From assembly GCA_902494685.1 (NCBI GenBank), contig CABUUE010000021.1, forward strand, positions 1-12,763: 12,763 nucleotides of DNA, given 5' to 3'. Positions 1 to 5,662 of the stretch are shown here, one piece after another. Positions within the stretch are counted from its first letter, which is position 1; every line of letters starts with the position of its first letter. The notes below the pieces were generated by a model. That model ran no database searches, was not told where the DNA came from, and saw nothing but the letters and a program-made list of their open reading frames with translations. Origin of the DNA: an uncultured Collinsella sp. (GTDB taxonomy: Bacteria > Actinomycetota > Coriobacteriia > Coriobacteriales > Coriobacteriaceae). A program made the position numbers and the translations under genes.

Positions 1-768
1 CAGCAACTGCGCATAGGCGGCAAAGTAGTAGACGACCTGCGGTACCAGACGGCCGACATTGATGGAGTTGGCGCTCGAAAGCACCGTGCCAGCAGCCTCC
101 AGGCGCTCGGCAAGCTCCTTATCGGCAAAGATGCGCTTGACGGCACTCTGGGCATCGTCGAAGTTGCCGCGGATGCCGCAGACGGCGACGTTATCGCCCT
201 CCTGTGTGGACATCTGCAGGTTCTGGACGCGGCTGACCTTGCCCTCGGGATAAAAGACGGTGATGCCCGTGCCCGGAGCGTCGGCAAAACCGGCGAGTGC
301 GGCCTTGCCGGTGTCGCCCGACGTGGCGGTGACGATCATGATGCGCTCGGCGCCGCCGTCCTTGGCGGAAGTGCGGGCCATCAGACGGGGGAGCATCTGC
401 AGGGCGACGTCCTTGAAGGCGCTTGTGGGGCCGCCAAAGAGCTCCATCACATAGGTCTGAGGGGCGTCGGCGCTCGGCGCGGCGTCGAGTTTGACGAGCG
501 GCGTGACCTCTTCACTCGCAAACGTGCCGCGGTATGCCTCGTCGATACACGCCGAAATTTCTTCGGCCGTGTAATCATTCAGTAACATTCCCAACACATC
601 TTGAGCGATTTCAAAGTACGATTTATCTGCAAGCGAGCTGATATCGACCTGCTGGGTGCCGAGCTCGTCCGAGACAAACAAACCCCCGTCGGGAGCGATG
701 CCGGTGCGGATTGCCACCTTACTTGAGCACGATAAAGTGCGTCCTCGTGTACTATGATAAGTTCCCAT
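1..768 (-). CDS. thrC: Threonine synthase, N-terminal 256 residues (3' end outside window)
   Basis: PLP-dependent enzyme that converts O-phosphohomoserine to threonine, the last step of threonine synthesis; cytoplasmic. My reading from the ATG at 768 gives 256 codons with no stop. The N-terminal domain begins MGTYHSTRG. The PLP lysine is K119 in GGPTSAFKD (112-120), the phosphate-binding loop is TATSGDTGKAA (147-157), and SSANSINVGRLVPQVVYY (231-248) is a family hallmark. Threonine synthases usually have 430-500 residues, so roughly half is missing at the window edge. The start is supported by GAGGAG about nine bases upstream. It diverges from lysC, so the first and last enzymes of the aspartate-to-threonine route share one intergenic region. 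Identity is firm; no regulatory element was recognised in the 103-bp gap. Confidence 0.95.
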   Translation of the reverse strand, partial: MGTYHSTRGRTLSCSSKVAIRTGIAPDGGLFVSDELGTQQVDISSLADKSYFEIAQDVLGMLLNDYTAEEISACIDEAYRGTFASEEVTPLVKLDAAPSADAPQTYVMELFGGPTSAFKDVALQMLPRLMARTSAKDGGAERIMIVTATSGDTGKAALAGFADAPGTGITVFYPEGKVSRVQNLQMSTQEGDNVAVCGIRGNFDDAQSAVKRIFADKELAERLEAAGTVLSSANSINVGRLVPQVVYYFAAYAQLL

Positions 769-790
769 ATAACACTGCTCCTCGGATGCC

Positions 791-862
791 TTGGTCCCAA
801 TCGGTGAAACCATGGTATCAGAGCGCGCAAAACAGGTTTGCAGAGGCTTTTAGAAAGGTAAC
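791..862 (+). promoter_or_regulatory. Candidate lysC promoter and RBS in the thrC/lysC divergent gap
   Basis: A possible extended -10 (TGG then TATCAG, 813-821) lies 19 bases after a TTGGTC hexamer (791-796). AAAGGTAACC (853-862) is the likely Shine-Dalgarno site for lysC. The promoter match is weak, and I could not pick a convincing thrC promoter on the other strand. The leader is too short for a lysine riboswitch. Confidence 0.25.
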
Positions 863-871
863 CTCAAGCCC

Positions 872-2260
872 ATGATTAAGATTGCCAAGTTTGGCGGCTC
901 GTCGGTCGCCGACGCCGAACACTTTAAGAAGATCAAGGCCATCGTCGATGCCGACCCTGCCCGCCGTTTTGTGGTGGTTTCCGCCTGCGGCCGCCGCTTT
1001 AAGGGCGACACTAAGGTAACCGACCTGCTCTACCTGGTTAACGCGCACGTTAAGTATCACGTGTCGTGCGAGGAACTACTCGAGGACATCGGCCAGCGCT
1101 ATTTTGATATCGCTGACGAGTTGGAGCTCACCTATCCCATCCGCGAGGAGTTCGCGGCCTTTGCCGAGCGCGCCCGCTCGGGCGGCTACTCTACCGAGGA
1201 GCTCGTGAGCCGCGGCGAGTACTTCACCGCTCGCTTGATGGCCGAGTACCTGGGCCTGCCGTTCCTGGACGCCGCGACGGTTGTGGCGTTCCATCACGAC
1301 GGTACGCTCAGCATGAATCGCACCTCCGAGCTGGTGCAGGAGTACGGCCAGCAGGGCGGCTTTGTTATGCCCGGTTTCTACGGCGCGACGCGAGAGGGCC
1401 AGATCAAGCTGCTCGACCGTGGCGGCGGCGATATCTCGGGCTCGATCCTGGCCAAGTGCCTGGGCGCCGACCTGTACGAGAACTGGACCGACGTCTCGGG
1501 CTTCTATTCCGCCGATCCGCGTATTGTTCCCGAGGCTCAGCCCATCGCCCGCGTTACCTACGAGGAGCTGCGCGAGCTTTCGTACATGGGTGCAAGCGTC
1601 CTGCACGAGGAGGCCGTGTTCCCCGTGCGTGAGGCGGGTATTCCGCTGGTCATCAAGAACACCAATGCGCCGCAGGACCCCGGCACCATCATTAGCGAGA
1701 CGGCTGACGAGGGCGAGGCAGAGCCCATCATTACCGGCGTGACCGGCAAGCGCGGTTTTGTCGCCATCAACGTCGCCCGCGACCGCACCAAGCCCCGCGT
1801 CGGCTTTATGCGCCGTGCGCTTTCGGTCTTCGAGCGCTATGACGTCTCCGTCGAGCACATGCCCACCGGTGTTGACCGCTTTGGCGCCGTGGTGCAGGAG
1901 CAGGACGTTCACGATTCGCTGTACTCGCTCGTGGGCGACATTCAGCAGGAGGTCGAACCGCTCGAGATCGAGGTTGTCGAGGGCCTGGCGCTCATCGCTA
2001 CCGTCGGCCGTAACCTGCGCGGCCGCGCAGGTATCTCGGGCCATCTGTTTGGTATGCTTGGCCAGGCTGGCGTGAGCGTGCGCATGATTTCGCAGAGCTG
2101 CGACGAGATCAACATCATTATCGGTGTCGAGGAGAAGGACTTCGACCTGGCGATTCAGACCATTTACCGTGCCTTCTCCGATGAGAACGGCATTGTGAAG
2201 GTCTCCGACCTGGAGGCTCCCGCGCCGGTCGATCCCGCCCTGGCCGCACTCCACAAGTAG
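872..2260 (+). CDS. lysC: Aspartokinase (monofunctional, with C-terminal ACT domains)
   Basis: Phosphorylates aspartate to 4-aspartyl phosphate, the entry step to lysine, threonine and methionine synthesis. The 462-residue length is normal for a single-function aspartokinase. Residues 1 to about 290 form the amino-acid kinase domain: KFGGSS (6-11), SRGE (113-116), the nucleotide/substrate loop LLDRGGGDISGS (180-191) and WTDVSGFYSADPRIVP (205-220). Two ACT-type segments follow, about 295-360 (GFVAINVARD) and 372-440 (LALIATVGRNLRGRAG, then SQSCDEINIIIGV), so feedback inhibition by a pathway amino acid is expected from the family. There is no homoserine dehydrogenase domain. ATG 872 is preceded by AAAGGTAACC. 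A terminator separates it from asd, so the two genes are adjacent but may be separately transcribed. Confidence 0.96.
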   Translation: MIKIAKFGGSSVADAEHFKKIKAIVDADPARRFVVVSACGRRFKGDTKVTDLLYLVNAHVKYHVSCEELLEDIGQRYFDIADELELTYPIREEFAAFAERARSGGYSTEELVSRGEYFTARLMAEYLGLPFLDAATVVAFHHDGTLSMNRTSELVQEYGQQGGFVMPGFYGATREGQIKLLDRGGGDISGSILAKCLGADLYENWTDVSGFYSADPRIVPEAQPIARVTYEELRELSYMGASVLHEEAVFPVREAGIPLVIKNTNAPQDPGTIISETADEGEAEPIITGVTGKRGFVAINVARDRTKPRVGFMRRALSVFERYDVSVEHMPTGVDRFGAVVQEQDVHDSLYSLVGDIQQEVEPLEIEVVEGLALIATVGRNLRGRAGISGHLFGMLGQAGVSVRMISQSCDEINIIIGVEEKDFDLAIQTIYRAFSDENGIVKVSDLEAPAPVDPALAALHK

Positions 2261-2334
2261 CTGCCATCCCGGCAGATTTATGGGACATGTCTCAAAAATC
2301 TACGGCGGGGCGTTTCGTTTCGGTTTCGTTTCGA

Positions 2335-2365
2335 CGGGGCGGGTTTCGTGCCCGCCCCGTTCTTG
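2335..2365 (+). terminator. Intrinsic terminator after lysC
   Basis: A perfect 9-bp stem, CGGGGCGGG (2335-2343) with CCCGCCCCG (2351-2359), has a 7-nt loop and is followed by TTCTTG. A weaker hairpin, CTGCC/GGCAG (2261-2275), lies directly after the lysC stop. The terminator also shows that an upstream in-frame ATG at 2348 cannot be the asd start. Confidence 0.75.
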
Positions 2366-2434
2366 TATACACTGGCAACAATAATCGGCCTGCTCGGCGT
2401 GCGGGCAAAAGCCACAACCTTTAAAGGGGGAAGC

Positions 2435-3460
2435 ATGAAACAGTACACGGTTGCTATTTTGGGCGCGACGGGAGCCGTGGGCACCCAGATGCTCGAGTGC
2501 CTTAACGAGCAGGAGTTCCCGGTTGGCAAGCTCAAGCTGCTGGCGAGCGCGCGTTCTGCGGGCAAGACCGTCGAGTTCCGTGGCGAGCAGATCGTGATTG
2601 AGGAAGCTTGCCCCGAGGCCTTTGAGGGCTGCGACATCGTACTCGGCGCTGCCGGCGACGATATCGCCAAGGAGCTGCTGCCCGAGGCTGTCAAGCGCGG
2701 CGCCGTCGTGGTCGACAACAGCCATGCCTTCCGTATGGATCCCGAGGTGCCGCTGGTCGTGCCCGAGATCAATGCCGACGATATCAAGTGGCATCACGGC
2801 TTGATCGCCAACCCCAACTGCGCGACCATCATCGGTCTGGTTCCCACGTGGCCGCTGCATCAGCTCGCCGGCGTGAAGCGCATGATCGTTTCGACGTATC
2901 AGGCGGCTTCGGGCGCTGGCGCTCCCGGTATGGCCGAGCTCGAGGCTCAGCTTGCCGCCCTGGGCCGTGGCGAGGAGATTCCCGAGCCGCGCGCGTTTGC
3001 CGCCCAGCTGGCGAGCAACCTAATTCCGCAGATCGGCGGCGTCAAGGAGGAAGGCTTTACCTCCGAGGAGATGAAGCTGCAAAACGAGGGCCGCAAGATT
3101 ATGCACCTGCCCGAGCTGCGTGTGAACTGCACCTGCGTGCGCGTGCCCGTGCTGCGTTCGCACTCCGAGAGCATCACGCTCGAGTTTGAGCGCGACATTA
3201 CGGTTGACGAGGCCCGTGCTGCGCTGGCTGCCGCTCCTGGCGTCAAGCTGGTTGACGATATGGCTGCCGAGGATGCACACGACCGCTTCCCCATGCCGAT
3301 GGATACGTCCGACCAGGACCTGATCTGGGTCGGCCGCGTGCGTCGCGACATCTCGAACCCCGAGGCCGCGCGCGGTATCACCTTCTGGTGCTGTGGCGAC
3401 CAAATCCGTAAGGGCGCGGCAACCAACGCCGTCCAGATCGCTAAGCTGCTCTGCGAGTAG
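2435..3460 (+). CDS. asd: Aspartate-semialdehyde dehydrogenase
   Basis: Reduces aspartyl phosphate to aspartate semialdehyde with NADPH, directly after aspartokinase in the pathway. The 341-residue product has the nucleotide-binding loop GATGAVG (10-16), the catalytic cysteine C129 in ANPNCATIIGLVPTWPL (125-141) and the acid/base histidine H243 in RVPVLRSHSESI (236-247). QAASGAGAPG (156-165) and the C-terminal GAATNAVQIAKLL are also family features. The reading frame is open back to 2348, but that ATG lies inside the preceding terminator. ATG 2435, with AAAGGGGG (2423-2430) just upstream, starts at the conserved N-terminus MKQYTVAILGATG. Only a weak -10-like TATACA near 2366 was seen as a separate promoter. 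A long hairpin begins 12 bases after the stop. Confidence 0.96.
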   Translation: MKQYTVAILGATGAVGTQMLECLNEQEFPVGKLKLLASARSAGKTVEFRGEQIVIEEACPEAFEGCDIVLGAAGDDIAKELLPEAVKRGAVVVDNSHAFRMDPEVPLVVPEINADDIKWHHGLIANPNCATIIGLVPTWPLHQLAGVKRMIVSTYQAASGAGAPGMAELEAQLAALGRGEEIPEPRAFAAQLASNLIPQIGGVKEEGFTSEEMKLQNEGRKIMHLPELRVNCTCVRVPVLRSHSESITLEFERDITVDEARAALAAAPGVKLVDDMAAEDAHDRFPMPMDTSDQDLIWVGRVRRDISNPEAARGITFWCCGDQIRKGAATNAVQIAKLLCE

Positions 3461-3472
3461 TGTGACCTGTCC

Positions 3473-3602
3473 GGCGGGGGCCGGGCTTGGTTTTCAGAAC
3501 GTCCTCGACCATGTGTGGCGCCTTGTTCTGCTCCTTCGGAGCCGCGGACAAGGCGCCACACTGGTCTGCGGAGTGTTCTGAAAACTAAGCCCGGCCCCCG
3601 CC
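3473..3602 (+). repeat. 130-nt near-perfect hairpin in the asd 3' region (structured element, copy 1)
   Basis: The outer arms 3473-3500 and 3575-3602 pair over 28 positions, 27 Watson-Crick plus one G-U. Inside are GACCA/TGGTC (3507-3511 with 3562-3566) and a 14-bp stem GTGTGGCGCCTTGT/ACAAGGCGCCACAC (3513-3526 with 3548-3561), capped by GCTCCttcGGAGC. The internal loop has GTCCTC (3501-3506) opposite TGCGGA (3567-3572). No T-run follows, so it is not a standard intrinsic terminator. The same architecture and loop motif occur after pfkA on the minus strand (9646-9766). It could be a 3'-UTR RNA structure or a non-autonomous palindromic mobile element. Confidence 0.85.
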
Positions 3603-3703
3603 TGCGGTGACGCTGCTGCGAGCGGCCTGCGATGGGGCCGTTGTTGGTTGGGGCCGCTGGGCTGATGTGGGGGCGCGTGGCCATTGCGGGCCTTGGTCCC
3701 GGC

Positions 3704-3800
3704 GGCGGTCTCGGCGCTTCGCGCCTGCCGCCTTGGGGGACTGTGGGGCGCGGCCGGCAGCTGCGGCGCTTCGCGCCTGCTGCCTTGGGTGACTTTGGGG
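3704..3800 (+). repeat. Tandem pair of 45-nt hairpin units with compensatory changes
   Basis: Unit A (3704-3748) and unit B (3756-3800) match at 38 of 45 positions, 52 bases apart. Both hold the core GGCGCttcGCGCC. The outer stem is GGCGG/CCGCC in A and GGCAG/CTGCC in B, so one base pair has changed on both sides. Each unit ends in CCTTGGGNGACTNTGGGG. The pair lies upstream of the ogt promoter. The preceding bases 3603-3703 are GC-rich with no gene or structure I can support. Confidence 0.7.
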
Positions 3801-3829
3801 TCGATTGGGGTTGTCTGCACAATTCGCGG

Positions 3830-3856
3830 TAATATGGTGCGGAGTTTTGAAAGGAG
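3830..3856 (+). promoter_or_regulatory. Likely ogt -10 element and Shine-Dalgarno
   Basis: TAATAT (3830-3835) is a good -10 hexamer; no good -35 was found upstream (TTGGGG lies 19 bases away). AAAGGAG (3850-3856) is a strong ribosome site six bases before the GTG at 3863, which decides that start. Confidence 0.45.
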
Positions 3857-3862
3857 CCGCTG

Positions 3863-4441
3863 GTGGTCACGACGACGTTTGCTTCGCCTTTGGGCGAAAT
3901 CCTGCTTGCCGCTGATGGCCGCGGTCTGACGGGACTTTGGTTTGAGGGGCAGGAGCATTTTGGCTCCACGCTTCTACGGGAAGACTCCGAACATGTTGAA
4001 GGCGCCGACGCGGTTTCCGGTATTGGCGGCATGTCGTCGGCGAATCCGGCCCATGGTGCGGCCTCTTCGGTGCTTGAGCGTTCGTGGGCTTGGCTGAATG
4101 CTTATTTTGCAGGGCAGGAACCTCGGTTTACGCCGCCGTTGCATATGATCGGTACGGCGTTTCAGCATGAAGTTTGGTACGAGCTGCTTTCTATTCCGCG
4201 TGGTGAGGTCGCCACGTATGGTGAGATCGCCCAGCGTGTCGCCGCCCGCCATCGTGTGCCGGGAAACGAGGCACCCGTTGTGTCTCCTCGTGCGGTGGGG
4301 GCTGCGGTCGCTCGCAACCCTGTTTCGATTATCGTGCCGTGCCATCGTGTGGTGGCGGCCGATGGCTCGCTCAACGGATATGCCGGCGGGCTCGATCGCA
4401 AGGAGTGGCTGCTGCGGCTCGAGGGCGCGTACGAGGAGTAA
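3863..4441 (+). CDS. ogt: Methylated-DNA--protein-cysteine S-methyltransferase
   Basis: Suicide DNA-repair protein that moves an alkyl group from O6-alkylguanine (or O4-alkylthymine) to its own cysteine. The 192-residue product has the acceptor C160 in IIVPCHRVVAADGSLNGYAG (156-175), the Asn-hinge/arginine-finger region PRAVGAAVARNP (142-153), and the winged-helix DNA-binding start GTAFQHEVWYELLSIPRGEVATYGEIA. The N-terminal domain begins TTTFASPLGEILLAADGRGL. A less conserved stretch (about 40-70) between the domains is longer than in many homologues. It starts at GTG with a strong AAAGGAG. It is monocistronic; nine bases after its stop the homology of a truncated, opposing Abi-family gene ends. 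The GyrI-like gene next door carries an SOS box, so the locus may deal with DNA alkylation. Confidence 0.95.
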   Translation: MVTTTFASPLGEILLAADGRGLTGLWFEGQEHFGSTLLREDSEHVEGADAVSGIGGMSSANPAHGAASSVLERSWAWLNAYFAGQEPRFTPPLHMIGTAFQHEVWYELLSIPRGEVATYGEIAQRVAARHRVPGNEAPVVSPRAVGAAVARNPVSIIVPCHRVVAADGSLNGYAGGLDRKEWLLRLEGAYEE

Positions 4442-4450
4442 CGCTCGAGT

Positions 4451-4582
4451 ACTTTGCCTGTAGTAGCCGACTTCGACCAAAGCTCGCTCGAGTTCGCTTT
4501 GATCAGAGCACTTAAGACCCTTGTTTTCTGTCAATAGTGCTATCTGTTCGTTGATGGTTATCCACGACTTCTGGTATTTCAT
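4451..4582 (-). pseudogene. 5' fragment of an Abi family (Abi_2/AbiD/AbiF-like) gene
   Basis: Reading minus from ATG 4582, the first 44 codons resemble the N-terminus of Abi-family abortive-infection proteins: KSWITINEQIALL, KGL, then ELERALVEVGYYRQS, matching the family pattern of an EQ-LL--RGL helix followed by an L--INYYRLSGY helix. The expected GYW continuation is replaced after S44 by unrelated sequence antisense to the end of ogt. The frame stays open on the ogt antisense strand to 3974, but that is a shadow. About 250 residues of a normal Abi protein are missing. A promoter and a structured leader remain upstream. The assignment rests on a short pattern; a chance match is possible but less likely. 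Confidence 0.5.
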
Positions 4583-4586
4583 TTAA

Positions 4587-4648
4587 GTCTCTTGATATAA
4601 AAAGAGCTGGAGTTGCGCATCGTTGAGAGGCTTTCCAGCTTTAGAGAC
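4587..4648 (-). promoter_or_regulatory. Structured leader or terminator-like hairpin before the Abi fragment
   Basis: On the minus strand AGCTGGA and TCCAGCT (4640-4634 with 4611-4605) form a 7-bp stem followed directly by CTTTTTATA, resembling an intrinsic terminator. An outer pair, GTCTCT with AGAGAC (4648-4643 with 4592-4587), would enclose it and reach to within four bases of the Abi ATG. It could terminate transcription arriving from the GyrI-like gene, attenuate the Abi gene, or end a short RNA of about 50 nt. Confidence 0.45.
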
Positions 4649-4653
4649 ATAAA

Positions 4654-4681
4654 ATTATAAGATACGATGACCTGCGTCAAA
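4654..4681 (-). promoter_or_regulatory. Near-consensus sigma-70-type promoter driving the Abi fragment
   Basis: On the minus strand TTGACG (4680-4675) and a perfect TATAAT (4659-4654) are separated by 15 bases, or TTTGAC and TATAAT by 16. Transcription would run into the structured leader and then the truncated Abi reading frame. The hexamers are the best in the window, though the spacing is slightly short. Confidence 0.5.
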
Positions 4682-4732
4682 GAAGCTGCCAGATGACCTT
4701 GGAGCGGCTGATTGCCTGGCCTAAAACCTGAT

Positions 4733-4753
4733 GCGCGGGACGGCGCCCCACGC
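4733..4753 (-). terminator. Possible weak terminator of the GyrI-like gene
   Basis: On the minus strand GCGTGGG pairs with CCCGCGC (one T-G pair) around a 7-nt loop, overlapping the stop codon, and GGTTTTAGG follows six bases later. The T-tract is displaced, so this is doubtful; the hairpin at 4605-4640 is an alternative. Bases 4682-4732 hold nothing I can identify. Confidence 0.25.
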
Positions 4754-5391
4754 TATTCGGCGCGCTTGATAGGATGACGAACCACAGTCTTAAGTTTCTC
4801 CGGTGCACTTTTGCGTGGATCGGAGAGATAGATTTCGTGATGGAAACGGGTGTCTGAGAAGTCGGGGACATAGCCCTGCTTGGTCGTGTATTCATTCATA
4901 GCGTTTACGGTCGCCGGTTCGTTGTCGTAGGGCCCGGTGTGCATGCATTGAACGCAGAGACCCTCGTCAACTTTAAGCAGCTCGACGGCAGAAAAGTCCA
5001 GTTTCTTTTTGGTCGTGGCTTCCGCGACTGCCCAGTCAAAGTCATCTAGGGTGACGAAATCGGGCAGGCGGATGCACGAGATAAAGTTGAAATCGTCCTT
5101 GCGTACATAATCGATGTCGCCGCTCGGGGAGTCTTGCCACCAGAATCCTTCGAGCGGCGGTACTACAAAGTCGAAATAGCCCTCGATACTCCTTGAGCCT
5201 TTCTTCGACATCTTGACGGTATAGGCGATGCCGTAAAGCAGTGGCAGGGCGTTTTGATACTCGCCACCTTCGGTATTTGGGTCGCCCTTTCCGCGAACGG
5301 CAACGTAGCTCATAGGCGGGACAGTTACGATACTCGGCTTGCTTGCAGGTTTGTAGAGCTCCTTGCATTCCTTCTTAAAGTCGAACGCCAT
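4753..5391 (-). CDS. GyrI-like small-molecule-binding domain protein
   Basis: A 212-residue stand-alone protein of the GyrI-like (SbmC/Rob C-terminal fold, COG4832-type) family. Visible motifs are SYVAVRGKGDPN (28-39), the aromatic segment PPLEGFWW (78-85), CMHTGPYDNEPATV (149-162) and RFHHEIYLSDPRK (182-194). No helix-turn-helix domain is present, so it is not an AraC or MerR regulator. Family knowledge: E. coli GyrI/SbmC is SOS-induced and protects gyrase, and some GyrI-like proteins hydrolyse DNA-alkylating cyclopropanoid toxins; which role applies here is unknown. ATG 5391 has GAAAGGCGG upstream. Its promoter region holds a perfect LexA box (5448-5461), pointing to induction by DNA damage. 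Family call is firm, function is inference. Confidence 0.88.
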   Translation of the reverse strand: MAFDFKKECKELYKPASKPSIVTVPPMSYVAVRGKGDPNTEGGEYQNALPLLYGIAYTVKMSKKGSRSIEGYFDFVVPPLEGFWWQDSPSGDIDYVRKDDFNFISCIRLPDFVTLDDFDWAVAEATTKKKLDFSAVELLKVDEGLCVQCMHTGPYDNEPATVNAMNEYTTKQGYVPDFSDTRFHHEIYLSDPRKSAPEKLKTVVRHPIKRAE

Positions 5392-5432
5392 GTTGGCCGC
5401 CTTTCTGCGTATTGGCCTACTTAGATAGCGGG

Positions 5433-5443
5433 ATCATATCATA
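5433..5443 (-). promoter_or_regulatory. -10 region of the GyrI-like gene
   Basis: Two overlapping TATGAT hexamers on the minus strand (5438-5433 and 5443-5438) lie 40-50 bases before the ATG. The LexA-type palindrome sits where the spacer and -35 would be, an arrangement that fits repression by blocking RNA polymerase. Confidence 0.45.
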
Positions 5444-5447
5444 GAAA

Positions 5448-5461
5448 CGAACAGCTGTTCG
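5448..5461. promoter_or_regulatory. LexA (SOS) box
   Basis: CGAACAGCTGTTCG is a perfect 14-bp palindrome and matches the Gram-positive/actinobacterial LexA consensus CGAAC-N4-GTTCG exactly. It is 57 bases upstream of the GyrI-like start and overlaps its presumed promoter. The plus-strand gene to the right starts 200 bases away and is less likely to be its target. Confidence 0.75.
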
Positions 5462-5562
5462 AATGATTCGGCTGACAGATAGAGATGCGTGCGTTGTGTT
5501 TGGCGGTCGGCCTGACCCCGTCGATGATTTCTCTGCCTCCCCGGCGCCTCATCTATGGCTGT

Positions 5563-5612
5563 CGTTTCCCCATATAAAACCTGCCAAAATGAACCTGTCC
5601 CTTTTTGGTTGG
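5563..5612 (-). repeat. 50-bp inverted repeat, left copy, upstream of the ABC operon
   Basis: Matches the reverse complement of 9136-9185 at 45 of 50 positions. Core text is AAAACCTGCCAAAAT, then AACCTGTCCCTTTTTGG. It has weak internal symmetry, CCTGCCAAAA against TTTTGGTTGG. The two copies face each other across the exporter operon. Bases 5462-5562 hold nothing recognisable. Confidence 0.85.
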
Positions 5613-5629
5613 CGTGAAATGGGTAATAC
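5602..5629 (+). promoter_or_regulatory. Candidate promoter of the ABC exporter operon
   Basis: TAATAC (5624-5629) with a poor -35, TTTTTG at 5602-5607 (16-base spacer), which lies inside the end of the left repeat. If correct, the repeat supplies part of the promoter. The ATPase start has only a weak GGGAAC ribosome site. Confidence 0.25.
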
Positions 5630-5662
5630 TAAAGAGTTATCCGACCAGATGGGAACCGATCG

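Noticed and set aside
1076..2254. 392-codon open frame antisense to lysC
   Set aside because: It mirrors the conserved aspartokinase frame, has a low-complexity composition typical of high-GC antisense frames and no family motif.
2281..2294. TGGGACATGTCTCA near-palindrome after lysC
   Set aside because: 12 of 14 symmetric but short, not near a promoter I can support, and without a matching family.
2348..2434. Upstream in-frame ATG extending asd by 29 residues
   Set aside because: It lies inside the loop and 3' arm of the terminator and lacks a ribosome site; homology starts at 2435.
3462..3611. GTGAC on both sides of the asd hairpin as a target-site duplication
   Set aside because: The five-base repeats stand six and four bases away from the arms, not flush, so chance is a good explanation.
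3974..4582. 202-codon minus frame joining the Abi fragment to ogt antisense
   Set aside because: Only the first 44 codons look like protein; the rest is antisense to conserved Ogt sequence, so a real fusion gene is unlikely.
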